From: Diogma glabrata
Taxonomy: Eukaryota > Arthropoda > Insecta > Diptera > Cylindrotomidae
Direction of reading: 5' to 3'
Assembly: GCA_963693315.1 (NCBI GenBank)
Contig: OY856188.1
Coordinates: forward strand, 250,189,394-250,253,393
Length of the DNA: 64,000 nucleotides
A program made the translations under genes and the position numbers. Within the stretch, counting starts at the first letter, position 1. Every line of letters starts with the position of its first letter. This document shows positions 48,337 to 59,376 of this stretch, in pieces. The notes beneath the pieces are model-generated. The model was not told where the DNA came from, did not search any database, and worked only from the letters and a program-made list of their open reading frames with translations.

Positions 48337-48590
48337 CACTTCCGAATAATTTTTGTTTTTGAATTTAAGATGTACCTGCTAGAGTATTCAATGCCGATTA
48401 TCAAGTACCGGGGTACCCGGGTATTATTGGATTTTTCAACATACTCGACTACCGCAGTATTTGTCACTTCCGAATAATTTTTTTTGAATTTAAGATGTAC
48501 CTGCTAGAGTATTCAATGCCGATTATAGAGTACCGGGGTGCCCGGGTATTATTGGATTTTTCAACATACTCGACCACCCGGGTAGTTTGA
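48337..48590. repeat. tandem duplication, 128-bp unit
   Basis: cacttccgaataattttt ... gtaccggggtacccgggtat ... acatactcgac is repeated at offset 128 (48337-48464 and 48465 to about 48590) with few differences. Each unit has a ccgggtaccccgg-like palindrome, GC-rich against an AT-rich background. Confidence 0.8.
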
Positions 48591-50300
48591 TCTTCTTTAA
48601 AATGTTAATTTTGAAAAAGCAATTAAAAGATAGTAAAGTATGTACAATGAAGAAAAGCAAATTCATGCTGAGTGAAATTTTATTCTTTTTAACAAAAATC
48701 TTGTACCTGTGTGTCTGATATTGTTTATAATTCTTAACACGAAGAGAATCTGTGTTAATTGATGAAAACAATGTAGAGGATTATTGCTGATATTTAAAAA
48801 TGGTTTGATGAACGAATTGAGGATAATTCGCAGCAAATGGGATTGCAGAGTTTGCCTACTCTGAGTATTTTCTTATAGACAGTCATCATCGATGCTGCTA
48901 CTGGCTATACTCTGTAATCCATGTTAATGCGTGTTACAAAATTATTTAGCTCAATTGGAGTTACGACTTGTGAACGTGTTCGTCCCTCATGACCAAGTTG
49001 GTTGTACTTGTGTGATGAATGTTCAGGACGAATGCAGATGACCTTTCATCGTATTTGCGTCTTAGCTGAGGAATTTGCACGTGTCAGAATTATTAAGACC
49101 TATTTTGCTGGGATAATGATTTGTAGGACTATGTCTAGTAACGCTACACGTTAGGAATTTCCACTCTATGTTACGATTCCACTTGGTTACAACTCTACAA
49201 ATTTGAATTAAATTATTGCATTGTTAAGGTTGTTTCTTTCCGTAATTATTATTGCCAATTATTTGCTGCAAAGTCTAGCTCTATTGTGAAGTTGGTTTTG
49301 CCGTAAACTTCTACGTTATTTTGAAAATACATTGTGAAGAGTTTCCAGCTGGCTTTACTCTTCTAGTTTTCTAGGAGGGATTATATATGCGTAATCACAC
49401 ATAGAAGCTTTCTTTGAAACATATCAGTACTAACATGAATATTAGTGTTTATGCTGGCCAGAACAAGGTCAAGTATCTTGCTTTTGATTACATTTTTAAA
49501 TGTTGTGTTAAAGGTTGCTTGGTAACCCTAACTTTGTTTGCAATAAACATAAGTTTGGGAACAAAAATTGAATTAAGTGTTTTTCTTTTGCATTGGTGTT
49601 ACTACCTTCCAACATGGTATGATGAGCGGTAGCATTTAACGTGGTTATGTTGTAGTGTATAATTTTGCAATACATGATGAGTATTCCTACCTTTTCTGGT
49701 TGTCATCCGTCCTCATCCTCCGGGAAAAAATCAGAAACTATAATGAATGAGGAATATAATCAATCTTCCACGGTTGTAAGACCTATGCAGGTAAATTCAG
49801 TTTCACGGAAATACTTTCAGGTGTTTGTTGAAAATAATTGAGGTTTTTAGGGTTGAAAAAGCTGAAAAATGGTCGAGTTTTGAAGTTTTTTAGTGGATAG
49901 ACCTTTTATTCTTTAAATGTGCGCTCACGGTTTCTGGATTAACAAGATCATGGGCATTCCGCTCAGTTAAGCGTTTCAAACTAGCTTAGGGGTTGTTTTA
50001 GCTGCCATGATCTTAGGGTCAAATATCGTATGCGTACTATCTAACTAAAAAAATAAATACAAATCTGACTAATAGTAAGCTGGAAATAGACATGATTCTA
50101 GATGCAGACGTTGCATTTAAGTTGTCGTATTTACAGTACGCTAATGAAGCAGTCATGCTTTTAGAATCAGACATAGTATGATTGCTCTCTGGCATGGAGT
50201 AAGCTGACAAATAAGACATGATCAAAAATTCAAGCATGGTATGTCATATCATATATGCATATCAGTGCTGTCAGATTAAGAGTGGCGCCGAAACATAAAT
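48591..50300. other. non-coding region
   Basis: A slightly less AT-rich stretch (48780-49700) with short frames such as 49414-49632, none of which I can assign. There is no exon or transposon signal that I can defend. Confidence 0.45.
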
Positions 50301-50314
50301 GAGACTTTAACAGA

Positions 50315-53300
50315 TTATTTTTTTAAATTTTTTTTTTTTTTTTTTTAATAAAATGTGTTGTGTAATAGGGTTTAAAATATGTGTCACAACAACACATAAA
50401 TACCTTTTAAGACCTAGGTCTAGACCCAGGTCCCACAACAACTGGCGTTCTGAGGTGTAGATTAACGCTTTTTTTAAACATCTGCGGGTTGAAGCCACCT
50501 GAGACTAAGTGTTCCGGCAAACTATTCCATTTGTACGCAGTTCGGACAAAGAAGTCTCTCTGCGATCTGCCAGTATGACAGCGCGGGATCTTTACCGTTT
50601 CACTGGTTGCGGCAGCCGATTGCCGAGTGGAACGGGGGTAAGAATAAGTTTGAGGCATGATGCCGCTGATTTCATCTGAGCACTGCTGATGACGATATTT
50701 GTAAAAAACAACGAGGTCAGCAACAGTGCGACGATGTTGTAGGGAATCAAGTTTTGATGTCAAAGTTCGATCACCCACAATTCGTATAGCTCGCTTTTGA
50801 ACAGAGTCCAAGAGGGCCAAGATGGAAACAGAGGCAGCACCCCAAACTTGACAGCAGTACTCCATACAGGGACGAATATAGGACTTATAAACATGGAGCA
50901 ATTGGTATGGAGTGAAAAATTTTTTGCATCTATTTAGGAGGCCGAGTTTTTTAGACGCGCTTTTTGCCATCGCCATTACATGATCGTTCCAGAGTAGGTC
51001 ATTTGAAACTGTGACACCCAATAAACGAATGTTTTTACATTCACCTATTGGTTCATCACACATACTAAATAAAATATCTTTGGGGAACTCGGTCTTTAAT
51101 CTGGAAACAATCAACAGCTGTGTTTTGGTGGAGTTGAAATTGACAAGGTTTTGGTCACCCCAGTCGGCGACTTTATTCAGGTCTTTGTTCACGTTTATGG
51201 CAGCGTCTCTCCGGGCAGGATTAATTCGTTCGTGCATTTTACCTTTTGAAGGAAGGGGCTCGAACGACTTGTGCAGAGTACTATCATCTGCAAAACTATT
51301 TATTGGGTTGCTGGTGATTTTCAACAATTCGTTGATATAAATCAAAAATAGGGTTGGGGACAATACTGAGCCTTGGGGTACACCAGCGTTAATTAGTTTA
51401 GACTCAGAAGAATATCCGTCTAAGGTTACCGAAATGTATCGGTCGGATAGAAAATTTTGAATCAGCTTCACAACATTGGGATGAAAACCGTACGCAACGA
51501 GCTTGTTGATTAAGTTGGCATGCCAGACTCGATCGAATGCCTTGGAGATGTCTAAAGCGATAACGTATGTTTCACCACCTTTATCAAGTATGCTGTTCCA
51601 ACAATGCGCTACATAGTTTAATAGATCGGTAGTTGATCTTTTGTTTCGAAAACCGTATTGGCTGTCGGATATTAAATGATTTTCTTCCAGAAATTTTGAA
51701 ATATGTGTATTAATATAATGCTCATAGACTTTGGATAGGACCGATAGTAAAGCTATTGGCCTATAATTTGAGATATCGGATTTTGGTCCCTTTTTGGGGA
51801 CGGGCTGGACATTTGCCAACTTCCAGCACGAGGGAAATATACCAGATTTGTAGGATTGGTAGAATATTTTAGTTAAAGTTGGTGCAAGTTCTTTGGAAAA
51901 GGTTTTCAAAATAATGGGTGGAATATTGTCCATTCCTGATGCTTTGTTGATGTTTAACCCCTTTAAAAGTTTAGCGACTATTTTGGGTTTGAAGTGAAGT
52001 TCATTCATATTAACTCCTGAAGACTGGATTTGGGGTATTTCTTTAGGAGTTTCCAAAACAGTGGAGTTCAGAGCAAACAAGTTAGCTTTTCTTGCGGGAT
52101 CATTGACGATTAAATCACCATCAATAATAGGGGGAATAGAAAATTTTGTACCAGAATTTAAAGAATTAATGGCACTGTAGAAACTCTTGTCAGAAACAGA
52201 CATAGACGTAAGTTTTGAGGCTTTCGCTCTGTCAATTTCGGACTTTTCGTTTGAGATTAGATTAGATATTTTGTTGGCCTTTAGATATTGGGATCGATTA
52301 GTGGGAGTTTTGTTATGAATCCAAATATTAAATGATCTACGTTTGTTTCTAAGTGCCGTTTTGGCAGCTTTCGAATACAAGTATTTTTGTTTGGGTTTTA
52401 CTATGGAGAAAGGGACAAATTTATTGATAGCAAATTGGATGGTTTCTGTAAAGTTTTGAGCAGAAACATTTACATTGTCAGTGAAAAAACAATGACGGTC
52501 GAAAGGGAAACCATGGAAAAAATTTTGAAGACCACTCTTATCCATTTTTGAGTAGTGAAATATTTTACGGGGTTTGGGAGCTGTAGTTTTAAGTAAATCA
52601 GTTTTGATAACTGATGAGATTAAATAATGATCAGAATTTCCAATACTACCTTTCGCGACATCGACACTCGTAATATCTGGCATTGTGGTAAGATAGAGAT
52701 CTAGTAGAAAACTATTATCACCGCCATTACGGGGAGTGAAAGTCGGGCTTTTGACAATTTGGAATAGGCCCTGAGACGCGGCAAAAATTTCTGCCAGTTT
52801 TCCACTATTGTCAACATCGTCGGTCGATTTGGAGAATTCCAACCATGATTTGTTGTGGACGTTGAAGTCGCCGGTAACGATAACTTCACAATTAGGGGAC
52901 TTTGCTCTAATCTCGTCCATAATTTTTGTCAGTATATTAAAAAAGTTTGGGTTACGTTTGTTGGGGGACCGGTATAAAGCTATTGTAAAAAAAGTCATTT
53001 CTGGAAGACAAATCTTTAAAACCACTGTATTGAAGCCGTCACCGTGTAGTTCAAAATTTGGAAAGCGCGTGTACGCAACACTCTCATGAATGAATGCGCA
53101 TACGCCCTGATGGAGTTTGAAAGCTGATTCGAGCCTATATTTGGAATTAAGCGAATCTATAAAGAGAAAATTTTCAGAAACTTGTGTTTCTGTAAGGAAT
53201 AGAATGTTCGGTTTGTCGTGCTCAAGATGATGTTGCACGTGGTCATGGTTAGCGTTCAATCCGCAGATGTTTTGAACATGTATTTTAAAATTTTTTATTG

Positions 53301-53960
53301 ATTCATATATGTTTTGTCCCTGCAAATTCCGTGGACATGCCGCTTTATGGGCGGGTGGATTGCGCAAATTTGCTTTACCACTTGCAGACTTATTTTTTTT
53401 CGGTTGTACTGCCATATATATATCAAAATGTTTATTTCATTTTTTTGTGTTTTATTTTAAAATGCATAACTAAGTAAAAAATCCTATCATACAACAAAAT
53501 ATGACATATGCCAATATTTCATGATAAGATGAAGAAATAATAACAAAATAATGAGTGAAAAACAAATTGTGAGAAATTTGCAGAAAACAAAACAAAACTA
53601 AATGCCAACAATCCAGCTGATGCAGCGCACCCCAGACGCACCGCCCAACCACATCAATCGAGGCACAAGGCCCACACATAACTACGTGTTGGTCCGATTC
53701 CTCGGAAGAGCTAATGAGCGGTACCGCTACGGAACGCTGCCCAGCTAAGACTGGAAGTGCTGCCGTTGACTAATTAAAGTTCGTTCGCCAGCACCCTAAG
53801 ATATCATCTTGGCTAATGACTATGGCTAAATTGTTTTATTATTTTTTGAAAATGTTATCGAAAAAAACATCAAAGCCGAAACGAAGGTTTGTCGAAAGTA
53901 GAGTCACCACTCACCAGTGACGCTTCATCATCCGGAGGAAGTGGCGACCGCTAAAGTCTC
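50315..53960 (-). mobile_element. Jockey-like non-LTR retrotransposon, apparently intact ORF2
   Basis: On the minus strand: a less AT-rich leader (about 53960-53416, no ORF1 recognised), the EN-RT ORF (53415-50407), a short 3' UTR shared by all family members here (tgttgttgtgacacatattt) and an A-rich tail ending around 50315-50346. The 5' edge is placed only by the change in composition near 53960. No target duplication was identified. Relics of the same family lie at 15241-16712, 28270-28434 and 28630-30310. Confidence 0.72.
50407..53415 (-). CDS. Jockey-like ORF2: endonuclease-reverse transcriptase, 1002 aa
   Basis: Target-primed retrotransposition enzyme. N-terminal EEP endonuclease: HVQNICGLNAN (about residue 46), LFLTETQVS (catalytic Glu), VIVTGDFNVHNKSWL (about 180), SIGNSDHYLISS (His/Asp block). 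Linker, then reverse transcriptase: NKASGMDNIPPIILKTFSKE, NYRPIALLSVLSKVYE, SQYGFRNKRSTTDL, VIALDISKAFDRVWH (catalytic Asp), NAGVPQGSVLSPTLF and NSFADDSTLH (catalytic DD). The C-terminus has CMEYCCQVWGA, DSLQHRRTVADL and FFVRTAYKWNSLP, usual for Jockey/CR1-group ORFs. No stop or frameshift was seen, and the length fits the family. The ATG at 53415 is the first in frame; a separate gag-like ORF1 was not seen. Confidence 0.88.
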   Translation of the reverse strand: MAVQPKKNKSASGKANLRNPPAHKAACPRNLQGQNIYESIKNFKIHVQNICGLNANHDHVQHHLEHDKPNILFLTETQVSENFLFIDSLNSKYRLESAFKLHQGVCAFIHESVAYTRFPNFELHGDGFNTVVLKICLPEMTFFTIALYRSPNKRNPNFFNILTKIMDEIRAKSPNCEVIVTGDFNVHNKSWLEFSKSTDDVDNSGKLAEIFAASQGLFQIVKSPTFTPRNGGDNSFLLDLYLTTMPDITSVDVAKGSIGNSDHYLISSVIKTDLLKTTAPKPRKIFHYSKMDKSGLQNFFHGFPFDRHCFFTDNVNVSAQNFTETIQFAINKFVPFSIVKPKQKYLYSKAAKTALRNKRRSFNIWIHNKTPTNRSQYLKANKISNLISNEKSEIDRAKASKLTSMSVSDKSFYSAINSLNSGTKFSIPPIIDGDLIVNDPARKANLFALNSTVLETPKEIPQIQSSGVNMNELHFKPKIVAKLLKGLNINKASGMDNIPPIILKTFSKELAPTLTKIFYQSYKSGIFPSCWKLANVQPVPKKGPKSDISNYRPIALLSVLSKVYEHYINTHISKFLEENHLISDSQYGFRNKRSTTDLLNYVAHCWNSILDKGGETYVIALDISKAFDRVWHANLINKLVAYGFHPNVVKLIQNFLSDRYISVTLDGYSSESKLINAGVPQGSVLSPTLFLIYINELLKITSNPINSFADDSTLHKSFEPLPSKGKMHERINPARRDAAINVNKDLNKVADWGDQNLVNFNSTKTQLLIVSRLKTEFPKDILFSMCDEPIGECKNIRLLGVTVSNDLLWNDHVMAMAKSASKKLGLLNRCKKFFTPYQLLHVYKSYIRPCMEYCCQVWGAASVSILALLDSVQKRAIRIVGDRTLTSKLDSLQHRRTVADLVVFYKYRHQQCSDEISGIMPQTYSYPRSTRQSAAATSETVKIPRCHTGRSQRDFFVRTAYKWNSLPEHLVSGGFNPQMFKKSVNLHLRTPVVVGPGSRPRS

Positions 53961-53969
53961 TCACAACGT

Positions 53970-55490
53970 TGAACTACAGACTCAACCCTTACCGACAGAT
54001 GGATAAAGAAATTGATCTATTGTTATTATTATTGTTTTTTATTATTTTAATAGGCCTAAAAATCTATCTATGGGGCTTCACCCATTATCGGTTACCAGAT
54101 AATCATAGGTCGCGTTCGCGTAGATCTTTGTACTGGCAATCGACTGACTTCATTCAGGAAAGTTTTGGGTGGAGAAGAATGGTTTCCACTGAAGAATTGT
54201 TTTCTTGTGTTTTCACCAGTTGGTATCATTCTTACCACAAATTTTCTCAATGGAGAAAATTGGGGTCCCATGTCGTTCTTTTTGTGGGAAAAAATTAAAA
54301 ACTGTTTACTATTTCTTTTTTGAATAGTTTTATCGTGGCGACTGTAGAAACAGAGCACAAAAAAATCTGTTCAGTAGACATTTTCTTTTAAAATCTAAAA
54401 CGGACATTTTTAACATTGATCGTATATTCATTCTGTACTATCAAACAATTTAAGATTAGTTTCATAAATAACATCTGTCAGTTTATGACGTTCCACTGTA
54501 ATGCATATCCTTCATTTCAGATCTGTTTATGGATCTTATATTTCGGTATAGAATCAATTGCTTTTTTTATTTTATTTTTTTCAATGTGAAACAAATTTTT
54601 GTTAAACAGATATTAAAAAAAAGTAAGTTTTTTCTGCGCAGGCGTTTGTGTTGAATTATTGATAAGGTGCTTTATTTGACATTAATATAAATGATGAATT
54701 AATGCAATGTTAATACATGCTTGAATTGAAAGCACCCTATGTTTTTTAATTTGATGGTATGAGACGGTTTATTTGAATAGTTTTTCTCTGTTTCATTTCT
54801 TTTATTTTTGTACATTGCAGATTGCCTTGTATGGGTAATATTTTTTTGATAAAATGAGACAACTAATTACAACGAAGAGATAAAGGTATTCGAAACGATA
54901 CAAAAATATAATCTTGGTTAAGTTTTAATTTTCAATGAGTTTTGAGAGCTTTTGGGCATTAAATTCATTTGTTGATACAAAATATCAATATAATTAAAAA
55001 TGACAGGTGTTCTTTGATTTAAATTAATTTTCTTTGATTAAAAACTAAAAGAAGAAAAATTTATAATTTAGAAGAAAAGAAAATTATTAATAATGTGAAT
55101 TAGTTGCTTCAGCTCCAATTGTTGCGAAATGAGGTTATATCAAATACTTGTGGACTGTAATAAAAGAATTTAGTGATTTTATTACAATCATTGGTTGTAA
55201 AACTGTTGCCCATTTCGAAAAGTGAATTCATTTGGAATAGAAGAATTAATTTAATCCGTGGAGGAAGAAAAACAACAAACAAAATAATACAGAAGATTAT
55301 CAACATATCAAGTCCAAAACTGTTCTTTCGAAAATCACACGAAAAACAGTTTTGGAAAAAATTCACCTTCCAACACCCTACTCGTCAACGTCTAAAAATT
55401 TTTTTTTTTAAAATTTGCATTCGCAATCCCTTCCAAATAACATTTTAAATGGTTTGCTGACCATTATAATTTTCATTTACTCTTTACAAC
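53970..55490. other. non-coding region
   Basis: Short frames exist on both strands (e.g. 53969-54298 plus, 54092-54358 minus) without domain signal. Otherwise AT-rich. No repeat from elsewhere in the window was recognised before 55500. Confidence 0.45.
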
Positions 55491-55499
55491 ATTTCTTAT

Positions 55500-55760
55500 A
55501 ACCGTGAATTTTTCCAAATTTTTTCTTTTGTAATGTTCGAAGTTAAGGTAAGGGCTAAGGTCAAAAATGATTTGTTTTCAAATTCCCGCTATCAAAGTTC
55601 CGCTATTTTTGCCTGGATAAATACATTTTATAACTGAAGAAAATTTTAAGTTTATAGCACTTATGTTTGTGAGAAAATCGATTATGAAGAAATTCGGACG
55701 GACGCCGAAGTCTCACCAGAGTACCGTTTTTGTTTTTTTAAAGTACGGGATCCTTAAAAA
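55500..55760 (-). repeat. dispersed repeat related to GPCR A intron 3
   Basis: The reverse complement of this segment (caaaaacggtactctggtga, acttcggcgtccgtccg, aacttcgaacattacaaaag) matches about 1540-1605 and 1875-1905. The RTE at 2011-5410 was inserted into the other copy. Non-coding. Confidence 0.55.
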
Positions 55761-55867
55761 TAGCGGTAGTCGAATTTCTAAAAAAAGAGTTAGAACTCCT
55801 AAAAAATGCAATTGTTGCTCGCAATAATAATTTTAGAGAACAGGTTTGCATATCCATTCAGTAACTA

Positions 55868-58390
55868 CGGTCTGAAAAACCTAGGTATTACATTCTCGAG
55901 TCAAAAATAAAATTCTAATCCCCACTTTCTTGGGATTTCTCGACGTTTTAGGAGCTACTGATTCTAAAAAAACAAAACAAATATATAACTAGAAAACCGC
56001 TGAAAGGATTTCAAAAAATTTTGTTTCTAAAAATAGGTATAGTTAAGGGGAAGAGCCGAAAGGACGATGTGCTCGATAGTTGTACCGGAAGTGTGTCAAA
56101 AAAATTGTCAACTGTATCAAAGCAAGAAAATTTGCATATTACTTCGGTCTGAAAGACCTACGTATTACATTCATGAGCTAAAAGTGAAATTCTTACCCCC
56201 ACTTTTTTGACATTTCTCGACGTTTTAGGACCTACTGATGCTAAAAAAGAAAAAAATGTATGTTTGTCTGCCGGCGTCCGTCACAACCGACGACATCTAG
56301 AAAACGGCTGAAGGGATTTCAAAACTTCGAATTCTAAAAATAGGTCACTCAATAGTAAGAGCCGAAAGGATAATGTGTTCGATAACTGTACCGGAAGTGT
56401 GTCAAAACAAGGAAATTTGCATATTTTTTGCTTTATAAACGTTCATTTTAAGTGATAATGAGTAGGAACAAAGAATGTGGAGAAATCTGGATGGTCGGGA
56501 TTGGTATGTGAGATCAAAAACTAGATTATTGCATTATAATGTGTCAAGAAAATGTTGTCAAGTGTGTCAAAAGAAAGATTTTTATATATTTCTTTACCCA
56601 ATTTTTTGGAAAAAAATAAAATTAATTATTTCTGTGAAATGAAATTTTTTTTATTATTATAGAGAATTATGGCATTATAAGTTTGTCAAAAATATGTTGT
56701 CAAGCGTGTCAAAAGAAAGATTTTTATATACTTTTTTACCAAATTTTTTGGAAAAACATAAAATTAGCAATTTGTATGACATGAAATTTTATTATTATTA
56801 TAGAGAATTATGGCATTATATGTTTGACAAAAAAAAATGTCAAGTGTGTCAAAAAATGATTTAATTTATTTTTTTAGCCAATTTTTTGGAAAAAAAAATT
56901 TTGCTGTTTTTATGACGTAACTGTAATTGAAAATGAAATTGGACATAGAAAATTTTGAATATGTTTTTTTAAAATATTTTTGGAATTTTGAAAAAAGTTT
57001 CTATATTTGATTTTGTAATAGTTTTTGCATTATTTTTGGAATTTTGAAAAAAAAAATAGAATTTTTGAATTTTATATATCTTTTTAGAATGCTGAAAAAA
57101 GTTTCAATTTTTGATTTTGTAAGAATTTTTGGAATTTTTTAGAATTTTTAAAAATTTTAAATTTTTGATTTTATCATGATTTTTGGAATCCTGAAAAAAA
57201 TTTCAATATTTGATTTTGTAATAATTTTTGCAATATTTTTAGAATTTTTGAAAAAGTTTGAATTTTTAGATTTTTTGGTATATTCTTGGAATTTAGAAAA
57301 AGTATAAATATTTGATTTTATTCTAATTTTTGGAATGTTTTTGGAATTTTTCAATTTTTGATTTTGTTATAATTTTTGCAATATTTTTAGAATTTTGAAA
57401 AACAAATAGAATTTTTGAATTTTATATTTATTTTTAGAATTTTGAAAACATTTCCATTTTTGATTTTGTAAGAATTTTAGGAATATTTTTAGATTTTTTT
57501 AAAATTTAAAATTTTTGATTTTATTATAATTTCTGAATTTAGATTTTTGAAAAGTTTGAATTTTTGATTTTGTAATAATATTTGCAATACTTTTAGAATT
57601 TCGTAAAAAGTTTGAATTTTTAAGAATTTTTGGAGTATAATTGGAATTTAGAAAAAGTTTAAAATTTTGAATTTTTAAGAATTTTTGGAATATTGTTAAA
57701 ATTTAGAAAAAATTTCAATATCTGATTTTATTCTAATTTTTGGAATATCTCTAGAATTTTTGAATTTTATATATATTTTTAGAATTTTGAAAAAAGCTTC
57801 ATTTTTGATTTTGTAAGAATTTTTGGAATATTGTTAGAATTTTTAAAAATTTTAAATTTTTGATTTTATTATAATTTTTGGAATTTTGAAAAAAGTTTAA
57901 ATTTTTGATATTGTCCTAATTTTTGCAATATTTTTAGAATTTTGGAAGAAATTTGAATTTTTGTATTTGTGAATAATGCATTTTTGGAACATTTTTAGAA
58001 TTTCGAAAAAAGTTTAACTTCATGATTTTATTCTAATTTTTAGAATATTTTTGGAATTTTGAAAGAAATATGAATTTTTTATTTTGTAATACTTTCTCGA
58101 AACGCTAAATGGAGAGGTTTTTGAGTAGTTTGCTGGGTTTATCATCTTTTCACTAAATTATATTATTTTATGATCTGTTATATTTTCCCGCCAACGTATT
58201 ATTGTTTCGTGTTGGTTTTGTAATAAATATCTAAACGGGGATAAAAAAATTCTTGTACTTTAACAAAGAGTTTTATGTTTTAAAAGTTTTTTGCCGAAAA
58301 TTATATCAAAATCCTTAACCCATACCGAAGTCTTGATATCTCAGAGCTTGAGATTTGAGCTGCTTCATTTTTTCAAAGCTTAAATCGAGA
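55868..58390 (+). repeat. repeat family X, copy 3 (expanded)
   Basis: Sense orientation. It has two starts (ggtctgaaaaacctaggta at 55868 and cttcggtctgaaagacctac at about 56146), several gtgtcaaaa/ttgtcaagtgtgtcaaaa units, and then about 1.1 kb of degenerate ttttggaatttttgattttg-type units (56940-58090), more than twice the length in copies 1 and 2. It ends with ataccgaagtcttgatatct near 58322-58345. No coding frame. Confidence 0.72.
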
Positions 58391-58434
58391 TATTGATCAT
58401 TCATCACCTCTCATCAAAAATTTGGTATCCATTA

Positions 58435-58770
58435 ACAGGTCGGTCAATAAGTCCGTAGGATAAGTAAGAAAAAAACAACATTTTGACAAAACTCGATTTT
58501 TTTATTCAACATAGTTGCCTTCGAGGGCGATACAACGAGTATAGCGATTTTCCAACTTTTCTATACCACTTTTATAGTACGATTTCTCTTTCTCGTCAAA
58601 ATAGGCCTCAGTTTCAGCGATTACTTCATCATTGGACTTAAATTTCTTTCCAGCAAGCATTCTCTTGAGATCTGAAAACAGGAAAAAGTCGCTGGGGCTA
58701 AATCTGGAGAATATGGTGGGTGGGTAAGCAATTTGGTTGGTAATATAGTGGACTGTATTAATATAATTCA
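58435..58770 (-). pseudogene. mariner transposase C-terminal remnant with 3' terminal repeat
   Basis: The minus strand reads HPPYSPDLAP, a 1-bp frameshift, SDFFLFSDLKRMLAGKKF, SNDEVIAETEAYF, then YYKSGIEKLENRYTRCIALE and GNYVE, the C-terminus of mariner transposases, including the third catalytic Asp (SPD of the D,D34D triad). The end at 58435 reads acaggtcggtcaataagtcc next to a TA, as for a mariner terminal repeat. The N-terminal two thirds are missing. Confidence 0.8.
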
Positions 58771-58927
58771 AATTTGAGGATCTATAATCGGCGATTATGA
58801 TCTCTCAAGATGGTTTGGTAACTTTAAACAAAATTGTTGGATGGAATTTTTCTCTTTTTAATTTAAAATGAAACAACCTTTCTTCTTCGGATAGTAAGTA
58901 TTGAATGAATTTATTTTCTTTAAATAT

Positions 58928-59227
58928 TGTTACAAATTTTCATATTCAAAATTTATAATGTATATAATTATATATAAGAATTTAAACTAAATCTAAAGGA
59001 TCACAAAATAAACAAAACAAAGGAAATAGATAATAAAATAATGAAAACAAAAAATAGTTATTGTTAACACTAAAATGCGAAATATTTATAAAAAATTTAA
59101 GGAAAAAAATGTGTTATAATATATTTTGTTTTATTTTTACTGAACAAATACAAAAAAAAGGAAAGGATATTGATTTGGATATTTTGAACGTTTATTTATT
59201 TTTAAGATTAAATTGATAAATTCACCA
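58928..59227 (-). mobile_element. candidate 3' LTR of the BEL/Pao element
   Basis: Just downstream of the polyprotein stop there is a purine-rich AAGAGGGCCGGCA tract on the minus strand, which could prime plus-strand synthesis. It is followed by TGGTGAATTTATC. A possible LTR end GTAACA lies at 58928. The 5' LTR is outside the window, so this boundary is tentative. Confidence 0.35.
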
Positions 59228-59376
59228 TGCCGGCCCTCTTGAAAGGCTTGACTTTCAATAAATTTAAATTAACGTATATAATGAATTATATAATTTAGAA
59301 AGACATGTGACAGTTTTGTGTAACTTTGACAATTTTTTATCACTTAATATTATTGTTTAATGATTATAATTAAAAT

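Noticed and set aside
46279..49632. Several 60-85 codon frames as possible small genes
   Set aside because: Chance-length frames in AT-rich DNA; nothing conserved or motif-bearing could be seen.
53969..54358. Overlapping small ORFs on both strands (109 and 88 codons)
   Set aside because: No recognisable domain, no splice context, and no second copy in the window.
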